Below are positions 8,740-11,671 of a stretch of DNA of 11,671 bases, piece after piece. The notes under the pieces were generated by a model, which did not search any database, was not told where the DNA came from, and saw only the letters and a list, made by a program, of their open reading frames with translations. The position numbers and the translations under genes are program-made. The DNA is from Psychrobacter sp. (GTDB lineage Bacteria; Pseudomonadota; Gammaproteobacteria; Pseudomonadales; Moraxellaceae), in assembly GCA_012270355.1 (NCBI GenBank), contig JAAXIL010000192.1, positions 1 to 11,671 of the forward strand, read 5' to 3'. Position 1 is the stretch's first letter. Each line of letters opens with the position of its first letter.

Positions 8740-8788
8740 ACAGCCTACCTACCTACGGTCTTAGACAGCTTAAGCTAAGCTGACCTAA
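8740..8788 (-). promoter_or_regulatory. Switch-like inverted repeats after rplA
   Basis: CAGCTTA can pair perfectly with the adjacent TAAGCTG (7 bp, loop GCT, extended by outer TTAG/CTAA), or, with one wobble, with TAGGCTG further on, which is followed by TTTTT. The second arm sits in a GTAGGTAGGTAGG triple repeat. The two pairings exclude each other, as in an attenuator. The long loop of the second fold makes it weaker. Confidence 0.35.
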
Positions 8789-8818
8789 ATCTTAAAATTC
8801 TAAAAAACTTTTTATCAG

Positions 8819-8834
8819 ACTGCATGAAAGCAGT
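8819..8834 (-). other. Short hairpin immediately after rplA
   Basis: ACTGC and GCAGT form a 5-bp stem with a 6-base loop directly after the rplA stop codon. A T-run (TTTTTT) comes about 10 bases later, too far for a standard intrinsic terminator. At most it is a weak attenuation or processing site. Confidence 0.3.
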
Positions 8835-9536
8835 TTATTTCACCATTCGATATGGCACAGGATCAATGGTGATGCCTGGACCCATCGTAGATGATAACGT
8901 GATTTTTTTAATGTATACGCCTTTTGAGGTAGCAGGCTTGGCACGTTTCAAATCAGACAATAACGCCTTGGCGTTTTGTTCGACTTGCTCAGTGGTAAAT
9001 CCAACTTGACCAATCGTCGTATGGATGATACCCGCTTTGTCCACACGATAAGTGGCTTGACCTGCTTTGGTATTAGCAACCGCTTCAGCAACGTTTGGTG
9101 TTACTGTGCCGACTTTTGGGTTCGGCATTAAACCACGAGGACCCAAAATCGTACCTAATTGACCGACAACTCGCATGGCGTCAGGGGCAGCAATCACCAC
9201 GTCAAAGTCCATGTTGCCCGCTTTGATATCTTCAGCAAGGTCTTCGAAGCCAACCACGTCTGCACCCGCTTCTTTAGCAGCGTCAGCGGCAGCACCTTGG
9301 GCGAATACAGCAACACGTTTGGTTTTGCCCGTACCTGCTGGCAAATTGGTTGCACCACGTACCACTTGATCCGATTTACGGGGATCAACGCCCAAATTGA
9401 CGGCGATATCCAACGATTCTTTGAACTTAAGCGGTGGTAACTCATTTAAGATTTGTACCGCTTCTTCGAGCGTATATAACTTTTCGTTGTCAACTTTTTC
9501 AGCGATGACTTTTTGTCTTTTGGTTAACTTAGCCAT
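8835..9536 (-). CDS. rplA: 50S ribosomal protein L1
   Basis: L1 forms the mobile L1 stalk that helps release deacylated tRNA from the E site, and in bacteria it represses translation of its own rplK-rplA message. It has 233 residues, the usual length, beginning [16 protein letters not shown]. The signature [19 protein letters not shown] is at residues 128-146, and the ending [13 protein letters not shown] is typical. Its ATG at 9536 immediately follows the rplK stop codon with no intervening base. GGAGGG at 9544-9549 lies inside the end of rplK, so translation of the two genes is probably coupled. A 402-base structured spacer separates it from rplJ. Identity is certain. Confidence 0.98.
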   Translation of the reverse strand: MAKLTKRQKVIAEKVDNEKLYTLEEAVQILNELPPLKFKESLDIAVNLGVDPRKSDQVVRGATNLPAGTGKTKRVAVFAQGAAADAAKEAGADVVGFEDLAEDIKAGNMDFDVVIAAPDAMRVVGQLGTILGPRGLMPNPKVGTVTPNVAEAVANTKAGQATYRVDKAGIIHTTIGQVGFTTEQVEQNAKALLSDLKRAKPATSKGVYIKKITLSSTMGPGITIDPVPYRMVK

Positions 9537-9968
9537 TTACACGCCCTCCACAGTAATGCCCATTGAACGTGCTGTGCCTGCAATGGTACGCACCGCAGCA
9601 TCCATGTCTGCCGCCGTCAAATCGGCATTTTTGGTCGTAACGATTTCTTCTAACTGAGCACGAGTTACTTTACCGACTTTATTTACATTTGGCTCACCAG
9701 AACCTTTAGCGATACCTGCCGCCTTACGAAGCAAGAACGCCGCTGGTGGCGACTTCATGATGAAGGTAAACGACTTGTCGTTAAATACAGTAATTTCGGT
9801 CGGAATGGGCAGACCAGGTTCCATGCTTGATGTGGCAGCATTAAACTCTTTACAGAATGCCATGATGTTCACCCCTTTTTGACCCAATGCAGGACCAATT
9901 GGTGGTGAAGGATTTGCTTTGCCAGCGGGCACTTGTAGCTTGATGTAGCCATCAATCTTCTTTGCCAT
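9537..9968 (-). CDS. rplK: 50S ribosomal protein L11
   Basis: L11 lies at the GTPase-associated centre of 23S rRNA beside L10 and takes part in factor binding and the stringent response. It has 143 residues. The N-terminal domain carries the proline-rich [18 protein letters not shown] (residues 19-36), the hinge and RNA-binding C-terminal domain carry [13 protein letters not shown] and [13 protein letters not shown], and it ends [19 protein letters not shown] at 9976-9981 is 7 bases before the ATG. The upstream 81-base spacer folds into a stem consistent with an L1 operator. Its stop codon abuts the rplA ATG. Identity is certain. Confidence 0.98.
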   Translation of the reverse strand: MAKKIDGYIKLQVPAGKANPSPPIGPALGQKGVNIMAFCKEFNAATSSMEPGLPIPTEITVFNDKSFTFIMKSPPAAFLLRKAAGIAKGSGEPNVNKVGKVTRAQLEEIVTTKNADLTAADMDAAVRTIAGTARSMGITVEGV

Positions 9969-9985
9969 GAGACGATCTCCTGTGT

Positions 9986-10035
9986 GGGTACTAACGCCTT
10001 ATCTCACCTATTATAAATAGGTTGACTTAGCTCCC
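9986..10035 (-). promoter_or_regulatory. Structured rplK leader, candidate L1 operator
   Basis: GGGAGCTAA pairs with TTAGTACCC (one mismatch, one G-T) around an inner perfect 7-bp hairpin ACCTATT-TAT-AATAGGT, with an asymmetric internal loop between them. The fold ends 4 bases before the rplK ribosome binding site. L1 is known to bind such a two-helix mRNA site before rplK. The inner hairpin also spells TATAAT on the minus strand, but no -35 lies at the right distance, so I do not call a promoter. Confidence 0.5.
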
Positions 10036-10049
10036 CTGTTATAAAATGC

Positions 10050-10580
10050 TTAGCTTAGTTTTTCAACCTTGCTAAACTCCAGTTCAACCTGAGTCGGTCG
10101 ATTAAATACATTCACGGTCAGTTGTAGCTTGGATTTTTCGTAATCCACTTTTTCAACCAACCCTTTAAAGTCGGTAAATGGTCCATCAATGACCAATACT
10201 TCTTCACCTGGCTCAAATAATGTCTTGGGTCTCGGTGCTTCTTCGCCACTTTTAAGGCGGTTCAAAATGCGATCCGCTTCCACTTGAGTAATAGGGGCAG
10301 GACTTTCAGGCGTCCCGCCAATAAAGCCGGTAATCTTTGGACAATCCTTGACGATGTGCCAAGTGTCATCTGTCATTTCCATCTCAATGAGCACATAACC
10401 TGGAAAGAATTTGCGTTCCGATTTACGCTTTTTGCCGTCTTTCATTTCGACGACTTCTTCTGTCGGCACCAATACTTCGCCAAATTTATCCGCATGCTCA
10501 CTGCGGTTGATGCGGTCAGTCAAATAACGTTGGACTTGTTTTTCGTAACCCGAAAATGCTTGCACAATATACCAACGCAT
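10050..10580 (-). CDS. nusG: Transcription termination/antitermination protein NusG
   Basis: NusG binds RNA polymerase, suppresses pausing, and links it to Rho or to ribosomal protein S10. It has 176 residues (E. coli 181). The N-terminal NGN domain (about 1-115) starts MRWYIVQAFSGYEKQVQRYL and includes RKFFPGYVLIEMEM (residues 57-70), the conserved core that contacts the polymerase. After a linker, the C-terminal KOW domain spans about 122-176, with GEEVLVIDGPFTDFKGLVEKVD at its centre (first residue 125). AGGAGA at 10587-10592 precedes the ATG by 6 bases. It lies 116 bases after secE and 81 before rplK, in the standard order. Identity is certain. Confidence 0.98.
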   Translation of the reverse strand: MRWYIVQAFSGYEKQVQRYLTDRINRSEHADKFGEVLVPTEEVVEMKDGKKRKSERKFFPGYVLIEMEMTDDTWHIVKDCPKITGFIGGTPESPAPITQVEADRILNRLKSGEEAPRPKTLFEPGEEVLVIDGPFTDFKGLVEKVDYEKSKLQLTVNVFNRPTQVELEFSKVEKLS

Positions 10581-10600
10581 TATCTATCTCCTAACCCTAA

Positions 10601-10627
10601 TTATCATCAGCTAAACCATACTGATAA
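10601..10627 (-). other. Bulged hairpin in the secE-nusG spacer
   Basis: TTATCAG pairs with CTGAT(G)ATAA around a 10-base loop, ending 8 bases before the nusG ribosome binding site. The rest of this 116-base spacer is AT-rich with no terminator, consistent with secE-nusG co-transcription. Function is unknown. Confidence 0.3.
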
Positions 10628-10696
10628 AACAAATTTTTAGTATCTTTAAAACTTTTTAAAATCTAAACTATTTAAGCCTTGCTAATCGCGAAATTT

Positions 10697-11203
10697 TTAA
10701 CCAATAAATATACCAACCAGTCGATTAAAAATGTTATCAAGCACCCAGACGATGACTGCCACGATACCGATTACTAATAAGACCTGCCAAGTGTATTGAA
10801 ACGTTTCACTTTTAGTGGGCCACGTCACACGTCTAAGCTCTACCCCAGCATCACTCAGCAAGGTTTTAAAGCCTTTGCCTTGATTGGTAAACGCCAAGCA
10901 ACCGATAGCAAACACAATCAATGCGATCACAATACCAATTCGCACCCAAACGTCGTTGGCAGGTTGCCAAATTCCAGGTAATTGCGAATTCACTAGCGTG
11001 GTTGCAATCAATGCCACAATGGCAATGAGCCAAAGAACCATATCTTTGGCAGTATAACTTTTTGCCGTTTCAATGGCGGTCTGTCCACTCGCACTAACGG
11101 TAGTGCGACGGGACTTACCTAACAGTTGCCGAGCTGATTGCTTGGCATCCGCTAACTTTTTATCCAGTTTTTCCTGCTCACGGTCATCTTGTTGTGTACT
11201 CAT
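10697..11203 (-). CDS. secE: Preprotein translocase subunit SecE
   Basis: SecE is the clamp subunit of the inner-membrane SecYEG export channel. From the ATG at 11203 it has 168 residues, longer than the 127 of E. coli because of a charged cytoplasmic N-terminus (about 1-50). Three hydrophobic segments follow: about 54-72, 87-105 and 137-160, as in three-helix gammaproteobacterial SecE. The essential conserved region is present: amphipathic helix about 111-125 and VELRRVTWPTKSET (residues 121-134). A TTG two codons upstream (11209) is an alternative start. Neither start has a strong ribosome binding site, only AGAG at about 11213-11216. It lies between tRNA-Trp and nusG, as in relatives. Confidence 0.95.
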   Translation of the reverse strand: MSTQQDDREQEKLDKKLADAKQSARQLLGKSRRTTVSASGQTAIETAKSYTAKDMVLWLIAIVALIATTLVNSQLPGIWQPANDVWVRIGIVIALIVFAIGCLAFTNQGKGFKTLLSDAGVELRRVTWPTKSETFQYTWQVLLVIGIVAVIVWVLDNIFNRLVGIFIG

Positions 11204-11283
11204 AACCAATCACACTCTGGAAAATAAAAAAGGGATAAAAACGGAAAAACCTATTGAAACGACAGATTGCATCATGCAAAAGA
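11204..11283 (-). other. tRNA-Trp to secE spacer with U-rich leader
   Basis: These 80 bases hold a small TTGCA/TGCAA hairpin and then a pyrimidine-rich tract (TTTTTCCGTTTTTATCCC and TTTTTTATTTTCC). There is no stem in front of the T-runs, so I see no intrinsic terminator for the tRNA. The secE message is therefore probably co-transcribed with the tRNA and released by processing. No convincing separate secE promoter is visible. Confidence 0.5.
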
Positions 11284-11359
11284 TGGCAGGCGATGAGGGA
11301 CTCGAACCCCCAACCCTCGGTTTTGGAAACCGATGCTCTACCAATTGAGCCAATCGCCT
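11284..11359 (-). tRNA. tRNA-Trp (anticodon CCA)
   Basis: The 76-base minus-strand sequence folds as a complete cloverleaf. The acceptor stem AGGCGAT/ATCGCCT is 7 bp with discriminator G and an encoded CCA end. The D arm contains GGCTCAATTGGTAGAGC. The anticodon stem TCGGT/ACCGA encloses loop TTCCAAA, which gives anticodon CCA for tryptophan. The T arm contains GGTTCGAGTCC. It sits between tuf and secE, the expected place in this family of clusters, and has its own promoter 18 bases upstream. Confidence 0.97.
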
Positions 11360-11376
11360 AAAAGTTAAGGTGGGAT

Positions 11377-11404
11377 ATTATACTTAACATTTATAAAAAT
11401 GCAA
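11377..11404 (-). promoter_or_regulatory. Promoter of tRNA-Trp (and probably secE-nusG)
   Basis: TTGCAT (11404-11399), a 16-base spacer, and a perfect TATAAT (11382-11377) lie 17 bases before the tRNA 5' end and just downstream of the tuf terminator, so transcription would start about 10 bases before the mature tRNA. The -35 hexamer is identical to that of the predicted rpoB promoter. Confidence 0.7.
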
Positions 11405-11434
11405 CCATTGCATTAAGTCATCACCAAAATCCAC

Positions 11435-11462
11435 AAAAAAAACCGCACCCTAGGGCACGGTT
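11435..11462 (-). terminator. Intrinsic terminator of tuf
   Basis: AACCGTGCCC and GGGTGCGGTT form a 10-position stem (two G-T wobbles, tight CTAG-type loop) that runs directly into a minus-strand run of eight T. It is a canonical strong rho-independent terminator, separating the tuf transcription unit from the tRNA-Trp promoter. Confidence 0.88.
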
Positions 11463-11502
11463 GCTTATTCTAACAGCATTTCAAGATTAGAATATAATTG
11501 GT

Positions 11503-11532
11503 GTTTGATTCGCATTGAATATGCATTCAAAC
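11503..11532 (-). other. Interrupted hairpin in the tuf 3' region
   Basis: GTTTGA/TCAAAC (6 bp) and GCAT/ATGC (4 bp) stack around a small 2-by-3 internal loop with a short apical loop. It has no T-tract and lies between the tuf stop and the terminator. It may protect the tuf message 3' end; this is inference. Confidence 0.35.
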
Positions 11533-11567
11533 CTCAATTAAGTACAGTCTTTAAAATGCTTTAGTTT

Positions 11568-11599
11568 GCCTCGCTTTGTTTAGTTAAACCTAGCGAGGC
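11568..11599 (-). repeat. G+C-armed inverted repeat after tuf
   Basis: GCCTCGCT/AGCGAGGC (8 bp, perfect) encloses a second perfect pair GTTTA/TAAAC around a 2-base turn, with 2-by-2 mismatches between the arms. It lies 18 bases past the tuf stop. No T-run follows on either strand, so it is more likely an mRNA-stabilising or processing hairpin than a terminator. Confidence 0.5.
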
Positions 11600-11616
11600 G
11601 AGCGGTTAGGCTTATT

Positions 11617-11671
11617 TTAGTCTTTCACATTAGACACAACGCCAGCACCTACTGTACGTCCACCTTCACGG
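11617..11671 (-). CDS. tuf: Elongation factor Tu, last 17 codons (cut by window edge)
   Basis: The minus strand from the right edge reads REGGRTVGAGVVSNVKD and then TAA at 11619-11617. REGGRTVGAGVV is the invariant C-terminal beta-barrel end of EF-Tu, the GTPase that delivers aminoacyl-tRNA to the ribosome. Only this tail is in the window. The position directly before tRNA-Trp and secE matches the tufB-type locus. Whether a second tuf copy exists cannot be judged here. Confidence 0.93.
   Translation of the reverse strand, partial: REGGRTVGAGVVSNVKD

Larger units (their letters stand above)
8433..8834 (-). promoter_or_regulatory. rplJ leader region (rplA-rplJ spacer)
   Basis: This gene-free stretch of 402 bases lies between rplA and rplJ. 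Gammaproteobacterial rplJ leaders carry the L10-L12 binding site that represses rplJL translation. Structures seen, in order: a 5-bp hairpin just after rplA (8834-8819), a 7-bp hairpin with an alternative pairing (8788-8740), a long two-part stem (8640-8574), and a 16-position stem before the ribosome binding site (8491-8454). I could not find a convincing -35/-10 pair, so an internal promoter equivalent to E. coli PL10 is neither shown nor excluded. Confidence 0.7.

Noticed and set aside
8780..8825. 16-codon minus-strand ORF just after rplA
   Set aside because: Very short, no ribosome binding site, and begins inside a small hairpin; chance is the simpler explanation.
10011..10016. TATAAT on the minus strand before rplK as a promoter
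   Set aside because: No acceptable -35 hexamer lies 15-19 bases upstream, and the hexamer is explained as part of a perfect RNA hairpin.
11073..11348. Plus-strand ORF ending GDEGLEPPTLGFGNRCSTN
   Set aside because: Its tail is the antisense translation of tRNA-Trp, a well-known false protein, and the rest is antisense to secE.
1..11671. Search for mobile elements, CRISPR arrays, phage or defence genes
   Set aside because: All coding space is taken by conserved core genes on one strand; no transposase, integrase, direct-repeat array or foreign-looking segment is visible.

Overview
This is a housekeeping window: the transcription/translation cluster of a gammaproteobacterium, almost certainly of the family Moraxellaceae (Moraxella/Psychrobacter-like). 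The gene order and the near-identity of the protein blocks to other gammaproteobacterial RpoB/RpoC support this. The genus is an inference from the flavour of RpoB, RpoC and SecE, not proven. Every gene lies on the minus strand, so transcription runs from high to low coordinates.

In transcription order the layout is: 3' end of tuf (EF-Tu, 11671-11617); a hairpin-rich tuf 3' region ending in a strong intrinsic terminator (11462-11435); a promoter (TTGCAT-16-TATAAT) feeding tRNA-Trp(CCA) (11359-11284); secE; nusG; rplK and rplA (zero-gap junction); a 402-base leader; rplJ and rplL; a 480-base spacer with a terminator whose 3' arm and T-tract overlap a TATAAT promoter; rpoB (1373 codons, intact); a 128-base spacer with a compound stem; and the first 902 codons of rpoC, which starts at TTG and runs off the left edge.

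The genes work together as follows. SecE is a subunit of the SecYEG channel. NusG couples RNA polymerase to ribosomes and Rho. L11, L1, L10 and L7/L12 form the two ribosomal stalks, and beta and beta' form the polymerase catalytic core. In this conserved arrangement, stalk proteins and polymerase are co-transcribed but tuned separately by translational feedback (L1; L10-L12) and by partial termination between rplL and rpoB. The non-coding spacers carry matching signals.

I found no mobile element, CRISPR array, defence island or previously undescribed protein system. What deserves a second look is the regulatory DNA: the superimposed terminator/promoter before rpoB, a 52-codon unlisted ORF in the rpoB leader that spans a second attenuator-like hairpin, the structured leaders of rplK, rplJ and rpoC, and the TTG start of rpoC with an out-of-frame ATG touching its ribosome binding site.
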